Origin: Streptomyces niger
GTDB taxonomy: Bacteria; Actinomycetota; Actinomycetes; Streptomycetales; Streptomycetaceae
Assembly: GCF_000718305.1 (NCBI RefSeq)
Contig: NZ_JOFQ01000021.1
Location: forward strand, 30,458 to 94,457
DNA: 64,000 nucleotides
Reading direction: 5' to 3'
The notes under the pieces were generated by a model. It was not told the DNA's origin, did no database searches, and was given only the letters and a program-made list of their open reading frames with translations. The position numbers and the translations under genes were made by a program. Positions within the stretch are counted from its first letter, which is position 1, and each line of letters begins with the position of its first letter. This document shows, piece after piece, positions 26,485 through 33,897 of the stretch.

Positions 26485-27711
26485 CTAGCCGAGGCCGTCG
26501 CGCTGGACCGGGCAGCTCATGCAGCGCGGGCCGCCACGACCCCGCCCCAGTTCGCTGCCCGGGATCGTGATGACCTCGATCCCCCGCTTCCGCAGGAACG
26601 TGTTCGTCGTCACGTTGCGCTCGTACGCCACCACCACGCCCGGCTCCACCGCCAGCACGTTGCAGCCGTCGTCCCACTGCTCGCGCTCCGCCGCGTGCAC
26701 GTCCTGGGTCGCGGTCAGCACCCGCACCCCGTCCAGCCCGAGCGCCGCCGCGATCGCCCGGTGCATGTGCTCCGGCGGATGGTCGGTGACCTTCAGCTCC
26801 TGCTCGTTCGCGCCCGGCTCGATCGTGTACGACCGCAGCATCCCCAGCCCCGCGTACTGCGTGAACGTATCGCCGTCCACCATCGTCATCACCGTGTCCA
26901 GGTGCATGAACGCCCGCCGCTTGGGCATGTCCAGCGCCACGATCGTCTGCGCCGAACCGGCCGCGAACAGCCCGCGAGCCAGCATCTCCACCGCCTGCGG
27001 TGTCGTCCGCTCGCTCATTCCGATCAGCACCGCACCGTTGCCGATCACCAGCACGTCGCCGCCCTCGATGGTGGACGGGTACGCCGCCTGGCCCTCGGAC
27101 CACACATGGAACCGTTCGTGCGTGAACAGCGGATGGTGCCGGTAGATCGCCTCGTAATGGACCGTCTCACGCTGCCGCGCCGGCCACCGCATCGCGTTCA
27201 CCGACACCCCGTCGTACACCCAGGCGGAGGTGTCCCGCGTGAAGAGGTGGTTCGGCAGCGGCGGCAGCAGGAAGTCGTCCAGGTCCATCACATGGAAGCG
27301 GACCGAGGTCGGCTCGGGGTTGCGCTCCAGGAACTCCCGCTTCGTCATCCCCCCGATCAGCGCCTCCACCAGCTCCGCCAGCGGCAGCTCGGCGAACGCC
27401 GCCCGGAGGTGATCGGTGGCCAGCGGCCCGTACTCCTTCTCGTCGAAGACCCGGTCCAGCACCAGTTCGCGCGCTTCGGGGACCCGCAGGCTCTCCGCCA
27501 GCAGATCCCCGAACAGGTGCACCTCGACGCCGCGGTCGCGCAGGATGTCGGCGAAGGCGTCGTGCTCGGCCCGTGCGCGCCGGACCCACAGCACGTCGTC
27601 GAAGAGCAACGCGTCCTTGTTGGACGGGGTGAGCCGCTTCAGCTCCAGGTCGGGACGGTGCAGGATGACCCGGCGGAGACGACCGACCTCAGAGTCGACA
27701 TGGAATCCCAT
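26485..27711 (-). CDS. arcA: Arginine deiminase
   Basis: 408-aa hydrolase converting arginine to citrulline and ammonia. Visible signatures are [29 protein letters not shown], the catalytic-His region [12 protein letters not shown], and the nucleophile Cys397 in [12 protein letters not shown] at the C-terminus. The start at 27711 ([12 protein letters not shown]) matches the usual family N-terminus; GTG at 27759 would add 16 residues. It is followed on the same strand, after 198 bp, by arcB. Expression control is not obvious from the sequence; no Fnr-type ArcR gene is nearby. Confidence 0.95.
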   Translation of the reverse strand: MGFHVDSEVGRLRRVILHRPDLELKRLTPSNKDALLFDDVLWVRRARAEHDAFADILRDRGVEVHLFGDLLAESLRVPEARELVLDRVFDEKEYGPLATDHLRAAFAELPLAELVEALIGGMTKREFLERNPEPTSVRFHVMDLDDFLLPPLPNHLFTRDTSAWVYDGVSVNAMRWPARQRETVHYEAIYRHHPLFTHERFHVWSEGQAAYPSTIEGGDVLVIGNGAVLIGMSERTTPQAVEMLARGLFAAGSAQTIVALDMPKRRAFMHLDTVMTMVDGDTFTQYAGLGMLRSYTIEPGANEQELKVTDHPPEHMHRAIAAALGLDGVRVLTATQDVHAAEREQWDDGCNVLAVEPGVVVAYERNVTTNTFLRKRGIEVITIPGSELGRGRGGPRCMSCPVQRDGLG

Positions 27712-27814
27712 CCCTCCATCCTGGCCGGATTCGACGATGATCACTCGATATCCGCCCACCCGGTGCGGCGCGCCGCCCGACCGGTACGGCCCGGCGCAGG
27801 CCGATGAGGGCGCT

Positions 27815-27882
27815 GCGGCCCACCCCGCCAGCTGCGGCGGCCCCCGTCAGCTGTGGCCCACCCCGTCAGCTGCGGCGGCCCC
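27815..27882. repeat. Two 30-bp direct repeats, 38-bp period
   Basis: Copies at 27815-27844 and 27853-27882 differ at two positions. Each contains GGCCCACCCCG and CAGCTGCGGCGGCCCC. They lie between arcA and the LLM oxidoreductase stop codon. Confidence 0.75.
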
Positions 27883-28806
27883 TCAGCTCAGCTGGCTCTG
27901 CACCTGCGCGGAGATGATCTCCAGGTGGTCCAGGTCGTCGAGGTCCAGCATCTGGAGGTAGACACGGGAAGCGCCCGCCTCCGCGTACCGGCCGATCTTG
28001 TCGACCACCTCGGCCGGCGAACCGGCCAGACCGTTGGCCTTCAGCTCGTCCACCTCACGCCCGATCACCGCGGCCCGGCGCGCCACCTCGGCGTCGTCCT
28101 TGCCCACGCAGGCGACCAGCGCGTTGGAGTACACCAGGTCGTCGCCCTTGCGGCCGATCTCCTCGGCGGCCGCCCGCACCCGGCCGAACTGCCGCCGGGT
28201 GTCCTCCAGCGAGGCGAACGGGATGTTGAACTCGTCGGCGTACCGTGCGGCCAGCCGCGGCGTACGCGTCGCCCCGTGCCCACCGATCAGCACCGGCACC
28301 TTGGCCTGCGCGGGCTTCGGCAGCGCCGGGGACTTCTCCAGCTGGTAGTACCTCCCGTCGTACGAGAACTCCTCGCCGGCCGGCGTGCCCCACAGCCCGG
28401 TGACGATCGCCAGCTGCTCCTCCAGCCGCCCGAACTTCTCCTTGGGGAACGGGATGCCGTACGCCCTGTGCTCCTCCTCGAACCAGCCCGCGCCCAAGCC
28501 CAGCTCGACCCGGCCGCCGGACATCTGGTCCACCTGCGCGACCTGGATCGCGAGCACGCCCGGCAGCCGGAAGGTACCGGCGGTCATCAGCGTGCCGAGC
28601 CGGATGCGCTTGGTCTCGCGGGCGAGGCCGGCGAGGGTGATCCAGGCGTCGGTGGGTCCGGGCAGCCCATCCACCGCGCCCATCCGCAGGTAGTGATCGG
28701 AGCGGAAGAACGCGTCGAAGCCGAGGTCTTCGGTGGCCTTGGCGACGGTGAGCAGGGTGTCGTAGCTGGCGCCTTGCTGGGGCTCGGTGAAAATTCGCAG
28801 ATCCAT
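27883..28806 (-). CDS. LLM class (F420-dependent) oxidoreductase
   Basis: 307-aa TIM-barrel protein of the bacterial luciferase/F420 family. Family segments: MDLRIFTEPQQGASYD at the N-terminus, TLMTAGTFRLPGVLAIQVAQ, MSGGRVELGLGAGWFEEEHR, and PVLIGGHGATRTPRLAARYAD (cofactor phosphate region). Such enzymes oxidise or reduce small substrates with F420H2 or FMN. The substrate is unknown, and no neighbour defines a pathway. The ATG at 28806 begins the conserved N-terminus. Confidence 0.9.
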   Translation of the reverse strand: MDLRIFTEPQQGASYDTLLTVAKATEDLGFDAFFRSDHYLRMGAVDGLPGPTDAWITLAGLARETKRIRLGTLMTAGTFRLPGVLAIQVAQVDQMSGGRVELGLGAGWFEEEHRAYGIPFPKEKFGRLEEQLAIVTGLWGTPAGEEFSYDGRYYQLEKSPALPKPAQAKVPVLIGGHGATRTPRLAARYADEFNIPFASLEDTRRQFGRVRAAAEEIGRKGDDLVYSNALVACVGKDDAEVARRAAVIGREVDELKANGLAGSPAEVVDKIGRYAEAGASRVYLQMLDLDDLDHLEIISAQVQSQLS

Positions 28807-29023
28807 GCCCCTATCTTCCCCCTCCCCCACCCCCGGGGACGGCCCCCACCCGGTGGGACGCGCCGGGTCGACATCGCGGGCGAGAGCGGCGTGGCGGAGA
28901 GGGTCGGGGGCGCGGACAGCGGTGGGTCGGGAGCGCGGACGGAAGCCGGGCCGCGAGCTCGGGGCGTGAGCGGATCGTGGTGTCGGGGTGGGATCGGGAG
29001 TGGTGTCGGGGTGGTGTCGGGAG

Positions 29024-29491
29024 TCAGGCCGGGTCGTGGTCGTGCAGGCGGTCCCGGACGAGGAGTTGTTTGAGGATGGCGGCGGCGCGGTCCCGGGACT
29101 CGTCGGCTGCGTCCATCGCCTCCACACAGGTCCAGTAGAGCCCGTCCTCCTCCGCCGCGCAGACCACGCCCACCAGGGCCTCGCACACTTCGGCCAGCAG
29201 TCCGCACAGGTCCGTCAATGCGACCTTGCTGTCCTGGACTTCGGACAGCTGGGCCGCCCGCGGTCCGTAGGTTCTCGGTACCGGGCACAGCACAGCTGCG
29301 CCCGACCGGCCTCCTGCCTCGCCCAGCCTTCGTGCCTTGGCCCGCACCTCGAACGGTCCCGATATCGCCAGGAGGCTGCCGACGGCCTCCGCCAAGGCCT
29401 GCGCCTGCCACGCCTCTATGACGATGTCCTGGACCGTCCGTGCCTGGGCCAGACCGTGCCGACTGGCCGCGATGATCCGCACCGCATCCAT
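29024..29491 (-). CDS. DUF6099-type hypothetical protein
   Basis: 155-aa largely helical protein (MDAVRIIAASRHGLAQARTV, IEAWQAQALAEAVGSLLAIS, LCGLLAEVCEALVGVVCAAE) resembling the DUF6099 family of actinomycetes, recalled by pattern only. It is soluble with no signal peptide. The ATG at 29491 has GGAAGGGG upstream; the longer frame has no coding character. Function unknown. It lies downstream of the MazG-like/AAA ATPase pair on the same strand, separated by 133 bp that contain a DnaA box. Confidence 0.75.
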   Translation of the reverse strand: MDAVRIIAASRHGLAQARTVQDIVIEAWQAQALAEAVGSLLAISGPFEVRAKARRLGEAGGRSGAAVLCPVPRTYGPRAAQLSEVQDSKVALTDLCGLLAEVCEALVGVVCAAEEDGLYWTCVEAMDAADESRDRAAAILKQLLVRDRLHDHDPA

Positions 29492-29592
29492 GCACGACCC
29501 CTTCCCTTGCCCCTCGTCCACTGCCTTGCGCACACCTTCCACTACCCAGAGTGAACTGAAACCGCCAAAAGCGCCAGAGTAATTCGCAAATC

Positions 29593-29601
29593 TGTGGACA
29601 A
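29593..29601 (-). other. Single DnaA box
   Basis: The minus strand reads TTGTCCACA, the same 9-mer as at 23413 and 23463, in the intergenic region upstream of the DUF6099 gene. Confidence 0.5.
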
Positions 29602-29624
29602 CTAAGGCGAGTTTGCGAGATCCG

Positions 29625-29969
29625 TCACTCCGGAGAGTGACGACCGGGGCGATTCGCGGGGAATCGTTCCTCATTGCGCTCGATCTTGGCGGCCAGTGCG
29701 GCCGCCGCGTCGATGCCCAGTACGCCGCAGAACTGGAGCAGGTACGCCAGCACATCGGCCACTTCGTCCTCGACGCGTGCCGCGGATCGCGGGTCGGTCA
29801 TGATCTTGGCGGACTGTTCGGGAGTCAGCCACTGGAAAATCTCGACCAGTTCGGATGCCTCGACGCTGAGCGCCGCGGCGAGGTTCTTGGGGGTGTGGTA
29901 CTGCTCCCAGTCGCGGGCGGCCGCGAAGTCCGCCAGACGGCGCTGCAGGGTGGGAAGATCTTCACTCAT
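29625..29969 (-). CDS. MazG-like nucleotide pyrophosphohydrolase
   Basis: 114-aa all-alpha NTP pyrophosphatase of the MazG/RS21-C6 type. The metal-binding acidic residues are in SVEASELVEIFQWL and RVEDEVADVLAYLLQF. It hydrolyses (d)NTPs to NMPs, often as a house-cleaning activity. The ATG at 29969 overlaps the TGA of the upstream AAA ATPase gene by 4 nt (ATGA), so the two are translationally coupled. A joint stress or defence role is possible but speculative. Confidence 0.92.
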   Translation of the reverse strand: MSEDLPTLQRRLADFAAARDWEQYHTPKNLAAALSVEASELVEIFQWLTPEQSAKIMTDPRSAARVEDEVADVLAYLLQFCGVLGIDAAAALAAKIERNEERFPANRPGRHSPE

Positions 29970-31468
29970 ACCCCCAGGTGTAGCACTCTGCTCCCCGGCG
30001 TCCGCGCGGCGACCGAGGCGTCCGTGACCGTGCCCAGCAGCCGGACGTGTCCGCGCGTCGCCATCCGTACGGCCAGCTCGAACAGTGCGGTCGACTGGCG
30101 CCGGTCCAGGCAGCGGTCCAGCCCGTCCGCCACCACGGTCAGCACCTGACGGGCCGGCAGCACCTCGGCCACCGGGTCGACCGCCAGCACCCCGGGACCG
30201 GTCAGCAGGACGAGCGCCAGCGCGAGGTAGCGGAGCTCGCCGTCGCCCAGCCAGTCCACCGGCAGCGCGCCGAGCTCCCCGTCGCGCTCCAGCACCGCCC
30301 GGACCGCGGCCCCCGTACCACCCGCACGCACGTCGTCACGGCCGCGCCGTCCGCCGCCGGGGCCCGGCTGTCCGTCCGCCGCATGCGCCCGGCCACCCGC
30401 GTCCGCGAGTGCGTGCCTGTGCGCCCGTACGTCGTTCACCTGGGGCGAGCAGCCGGCGCGTACCGCTTCGACCAGTACGGCGTGGCGGGTGGCGCATTCG
30501 CGGCCGGTGCGCTCCAGTACGGCGGCGAGGTTGCCGCAGTCCGGGCGGAGCCGGGCGGCCTCGGACCGCTGGTGCGGCGAGGCCGCGGGCGTCCGTGCGA
30601 AGGCGCGTACGGCCTCGGGGCGCGGGTCGCAGCGGAAGGAGGAGCGCAGCGCGATCAGTATCTGCTCGGCGGCGGCCAGCACGAGGCGCTGCCCTGCCGT
30701 GGTCCCGGCAACGCGCAAGGGAAGCAGTGCGGTGCCCAGCCGGTCGTCGGGGAAGGGCGCGCGGGTGACCGGCGCGGGCCCGGCGGTGTGCCAGGCGGCT
30801 TGTACGGTGCGGCGGCCGGGATCGGTGAGGGCCGTGGTGAACAGCGTCCGGCCGCCGCCGGTGAGCCGTTCGCCGGCGATGCGCAGGTCGGGTTCGGTCT
30901 GTACGGCGACGTCGAGGCGTACCGGGCCGGCCGGACCGTCGACCGTGCAGCCGATGCGGAAGCCGCGTCTGCCCTGTTCGTCCGGGGCGGCGCGGTCCGG
31001 TGCGCAGGCGGCCGCGCCGCCCGGTACGGCGGCGAGGGCGCGTTCCAGCGGGTCGCCCGCGCCGAGCCGGACGAGCAGCCCGTACGCCTGGAGCGCGCTC
31101 GACTTGCCGCTGCCGCTGGGGCCGGCGAAGACGGTGAGCGGGCCGAGCGGGTACGTCGCGCCGCGGTGCGACTTGAAGGCGGAGAGGTGGAGTTCGGTGA
31201 CGAGGGGGCGGGTGGGCGACCCGGCGCCCGCCGCCCCGGCCTCCGTGTCCGCCGTGCCCGCCCCGGCCTTCGTGTCTGCCCCGGCCTTCGTGTCCGCGGC
31301 GCCCGCCCCGGCCTCGGTCCTCGCCGCGTGCGGGGCGTGCGCGGCCTGCGGTGGGACGGGGCCGGCCGGGCGGACGCTCAGCGCCATGGCCGGGCCCCGG
31401 TCCGCCGCGCGGATCGTGGTGTCCTCGTCGGTGCCGTCTGTGCCGTCGCGCCGGCTCCAGGGGTCCAT
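29966..31468 (-). CDS. AAA/ABC-type ATPase (AAA_21-like)
   Basis: 500-aa ATP-binding protein. Walker A is GPSGSGKSS at about 116-124, preceded by the SMC/RecF-like opening TELHLSAFKSHRGATYPLGPLTVF. A signature-like LGDGELRYLALALVLL and Walker B GVLAVDPVAEVL are near the C-terminus. Residues 50-85 form a low-complexity repeat (TEAGA, DTKAGA). The ATG at 31468 is chosen over a longer frame. The arrangement resembles OLD/RecF-type ATPases without a visible nuclease domain. It is coupled to the MazG-like gene. It may act in DNA maintenance, nucleotide sensing or phage defence; none is shown. Confidence 0.82.
   Translation of the reverse strand: MDPWSRRDGTDGTDEDTTIRAADRGPAMALSVRPAGPVPPQAAHAPHAARTEAGAGAADTKAGADTKAGAGTADTEAGAAGAGSPTRPLVTELHLSAFKSHRGATYPLGPLTVFAGPSGSGKSSALQAYGLLVRLGAGDPLERALAAVPGGAAACAPDRAAPDEQGRRGFRIGCTVDGPAGPVRLDVAVQTEPDLRIAGERLTGGGRTLFTTALTDPGRRTVQAAWHTAGPAPVTRAPFPDDRLGTALLPLRVAGTTAGQRLVLAAAEQILIALRSSFRCDPRPEAVRAFARTPAASPHQRSEAARLRPDCGNLAAVLERTGRECATRHAVLVEAVRAGCSPQVNDVRAHRHALADAGGRAHAADGQPGPGGGRRGRDDVRAGGTGAAVRAVLERDGELGALPVDWLGDGELRYLALALVLLTGPGVLAVDPVAEVLPARQVLTVVADGLDRCLDRRQSTALFELAVRMATRGHVRLLGTVTDASVAARTPGSRVLHLGV
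31232..31318. repeat. In-frame repeat in the ATPase N-terminal region
   Basis: Units like CCCCGGCCTTCGTGTC recur about three times and encode alternating DTKAGA/DTEAGA blocks in the linker before Walker A. Confidence 0.6.
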
Positions 31469-31837
31469 ACCAGGAACGCTAGAGAGCCCGTGGTGCGGAG
31501 AACCGTTACGCCGGAAAGCCCTTCCTACGAACGGGGGACCCCGGCGCGGCGCCTGCACGGGGTGCGCGCGGGCTGCGCCCGGCGCAGGTCGGCGGGGGCG
31601 TACGGACGGTCTGCCCAGGGCTTCCGCGCCCGAAGGGGCGTTCCCGTGTCACGGGCGCGTGCGGCAGGCGGCCTCGGTACCGAACCACACCGTCGCCTGC
31701 CGGGGCGCGCCGTCGAGCGGTGCGCGCCCCTCACCGTACGACTCGGTCCTCAGCCCTCGGTCCTCGGCCCTCGGTCCTCGGCCCTCAACTCTCGACCCTC
31801 GGCTCTCGCCTCTCGCCGATGCTGCCCGTTCCCGCTC
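31469..31837. other. Intergenic interval ATPase / SepF
   Basis: 369 bp. It contains the promoter region of the ATPase-MazG operon at its left end and an array of eleven heptamers at 31742-31818 next to the sepF stop codon. No gene is supported in between. Confidence 0.5.
31742..31818. repeat. Tandem array of eleven 7-bp units
   Basis: The units are CTCGGTC, CTCAGCC, CTCGGTC, CTCGGCC, CTCGGTC, CTCGGCC, CTCAACT, CTCGACC, CTCGGCT, CTCGCCT and CTCGCCG, with no gaps. Every unit starts CTC. The array lies directly downstream of the sepF-like gene. Confidence 0.9.
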
Positions 31838-32227
31838 TCACTGGTGCGGCACCGTCCCCGCGCGGGGTTCGTCGACTTCGGTGCCGACCGGGGCGAGGAG
31901 GAAGACGTTGGTGTCGACGCGGTGCATGCCGCTGCCAATGCCGAAGACGACGCCGCTGGAGAAGTCGAGGATGCGCTTGGCCACGTCGGTGTCGGCGCTG
32001 CTCAGGTCGAGGAGCACGGGCACCTGGGCCATGAGGTGTTCGGCGACTTCACGGGCGTCCGCGAAGGTCTGCACGCGGATGACGATGAAGCGCCGGGAGG
32101 CCTCGCCCGGTTCGTCGTCCGGAAGAGCGCGGTGGTCGGGCCACGAGGGCCACTCGCGGCCACCTCGCAGCGGGACGACCTCGGCGAGGCCCTCCCACTG
32201 CTCGTCGGTGGCGTCGGGGCGGGTCAC
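31838..32227 (-). CDS. sflB: SepF-like cell division protein
   Basis: 129-aa protein with the SepF/DUF552 domain: FIVIRVQTFADAREVAEHLM, then VPVLLDLSSADTDVAKRILD and FSSGVVFGIGSGMHRVDTNVFLL. SepF proteins bind FtsZ and anchor the Z-ring. Streptomyces carry one SepF in the division cluster and two SepF-like proteins, SflA and SflB, that affect hyphal branching. This copy is outside the division cluster and, by remembered synteny, matches sflB; the symbol is tentative. The start is GTG at 32227 behind GCGAGGTGATCC. It lacks the N-terminal membrane-binding helix of canonical SepF. Confidence 0.85.
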   Translation of the reverse strand: MTRPDATDEQWEGLAEVVPLRGGREWPSWPDHRALPDDEPGEASRRFIVIRVQTFADAREVAEHLMAQVPVLLDLSSADTDVAKRILDFSSGVVFGIGSGMHRVDTNVFLLAPVGTEVDEPRAGTVPHQ

Positions 32228-32432
32228 CGGATCACCTCGCTCGCAAGGGCGCTGGGCAACTGCGATATCTGCATCGAGCAATTCTAGGGATATACATACA
32301 AACCTGACCGCGTGTGACACGCGTTCGGCGTCATCCGCTGCCCCCATCCTGCACCATGACGCCTGGCCAGCGCATACTCTGCGACATTTGTCCGAGCTGC
32401 AGGCAGTGCACGGATCATCGGAAGGAACCACC

Positions 32433-33689
32433 CTGAACACCCCCCTCGCGGAGGCACTCTCCGCGGCTCTGCTCGTCCTCGTCCTCGTGTGCGCGGTGGT
32501 ACGGCCGTTCCGGCTGCCGGAGGCGGCCGTCGCGGTGCCGGCCGCCGGTGTCGTCATCGCCACCGGGGCGATCCCCCTGGCGCACGCGCGGGAGGAGGCG
32601 GCGCGGCTCGGCCCGGTGGTCGGCTTCCTCGCGGCGGTCCTGGTACTGGCCCGGCTCTGCGCCGACGAAGGGCTCTTCGAGGCGTGCGGCGCCTGGATGG
32701 CCCGCGCGGCCGCCGGCCGTCCGCGGCGGCTGCTGGCCGCGGTCTTCGTCCTCGCGTCGGCGATCACCGCCGTACTGAGCCTGGACGCGACCGTGGTGCT
32801 GCTCACGCCGGTGGTCTTCGCGACCGCCGCCCGGCTGGGCGTCCGCGCGCGGCCGCACGTGTACGCCTGCGCGCACCTGTCGAACACCGCGTCACTGCTG
32901 TTGCCGGTCTCCAATCTGACCAACCTGCTGGCGTTCACGGCGAGCGGGCTGAGCTTCACGCGGTTCGCCGCGCTGATGGTGGTGCCGTGGCTGGTCGCCG
33001 TCGGTACCGAATACGTGGTGTTCCGGCGCCACTTCGCGGTCGACCTCGATGCGGCGGGGCCGTGCGAGGACCCGGCGGAGGCGCCGGAGGTGCCGATGTT
33101 CGCGCTGGTCACGGTGGTCTGCACGCTGGCGGGTTTCGTCGTGGCCTCGGCGTTCGGCATCGAGCCGGTGTGGGCGGCGACGGCCGGCGCGCTGGTGCTG
33201 GCGGTGCGGACGCTCACCCGCCGGCGTACGACCGTGCGGGCGCTGCTGGGTTCGCTGTCGCTGCCGTTCCTGGCCTTCGTGTTGGCGCTGGGCATCGTGG
33301 TGCGCGCGGTGGTCGACAACGGGCTCGCCGACGCGCTCGGCCGTCTGGTGCCGGACGGTACGTCGCTGCCGGCGCTGCTCGGCGTGGCGGCGCTGGCGGC
33401 CGTACTGGCGAACGTGATCAACAATCTGCCCGCCGTCCTCGTGCTGGTCCCGCTGGCCGCGCCGGCCGGTTCCGGCGCGGTGCTCGCGGTCCTGCTCGGC
33501 GTCAACATCGGGCCGAATCTCACCTATGCCGGGTCCCTGGCCACGCTCCTGTGGCGGCGCATCCTGCACACGTACGACACCGACGTCGTCCTCAAGGACT
33601 TCACCCGGCTCGGCCTGATGACGGTCCCCGCCGCGCTGTCCCTGGCGGTGGTGGCGTTGTGGGGGTCGCTGCAACTCCTCGGCGGCTGA
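32433..33689 (+). CDS. SLC13/ArsB-type anion transporter
   Basis: About 418-aa integral membrane protein with 11-12 helices of the ion-transporter (ArsB/NhaD/SLC13) superfamily. Motifs: TAVLSLDATVVLLTPVVFAT, HLSNTASLLLPVSNLTNLLA and, in the second repeat, ANVINNLPAVLVLVPL and VNIGPNLTYAGSLATLLW. Substrate could be arsenite, a dicarboxylate or another anion. No ars genes adjoin it. The start is unusual. GAAGGA at 32421-32426 points to CTG at 32433 (LNTPLAEAL); GTG at 32406 is the alternative but lacks a ribosome-binding site. Confidence 0.88.
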   Translation: MNTPLAEALSAALLVLVLVCAVVRPFRLPEAAVAVPAAGVVIATGAIPLAHAREEAARLGPVVGFLAAVLVLARLCADEGLFEACGAWMARAAAGRPRRLLAAVFVLASAITAVLSLDATVVLLTPVVFATAARLGVRARPHVYACAHLSNTASLLLPVSNLTNLLAFTASGLSFTRFAALMVVPWLVAVGTEYVVFRRHFAVDLDAAGPCEDPAEAPEVPMFALVTVVCTLAGFVVASAFGIEPVWAATAGALVLAVRTLTRRRTTVRALLGSLSLPFLAFVLALGIVVRAVVDNGLADALGRLVPDGTSLPALLGVAALAAVLANVINNLPAVLVLVPLAAPAGSGAVLAVLLGVNIGPNLTYAGSLATLLWRRILHTYDTDVVLKDFTRLGLMTVPAALSLAVVALWGSLQLLGG

Positions 33690-33897
33690 CCGGGATCGGG
33701 GTCGGGCACGCCCGCGGCGTAACAAGATCGACGCTCCGTGATCTTCGGACGACCGCCGCGCGGAGGTCCCGTGCCCGGCATGTGCCCGTGGCGGCCGGGG
33801 TATGGACAGGCCGTTGTCATGAACGCTTAATGTGACTCGCCATCGACGTGTCGGGGCCACGGGCTCCGACACGCCGCCCTGCTGTCCGAGGAGTCCG

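Noticed and set aside
31742..31818. Possible CRISPR array
   Set aside because: The units are 7 bp with no spacers and no cas genes nearby; it is a simple tandem repeat.
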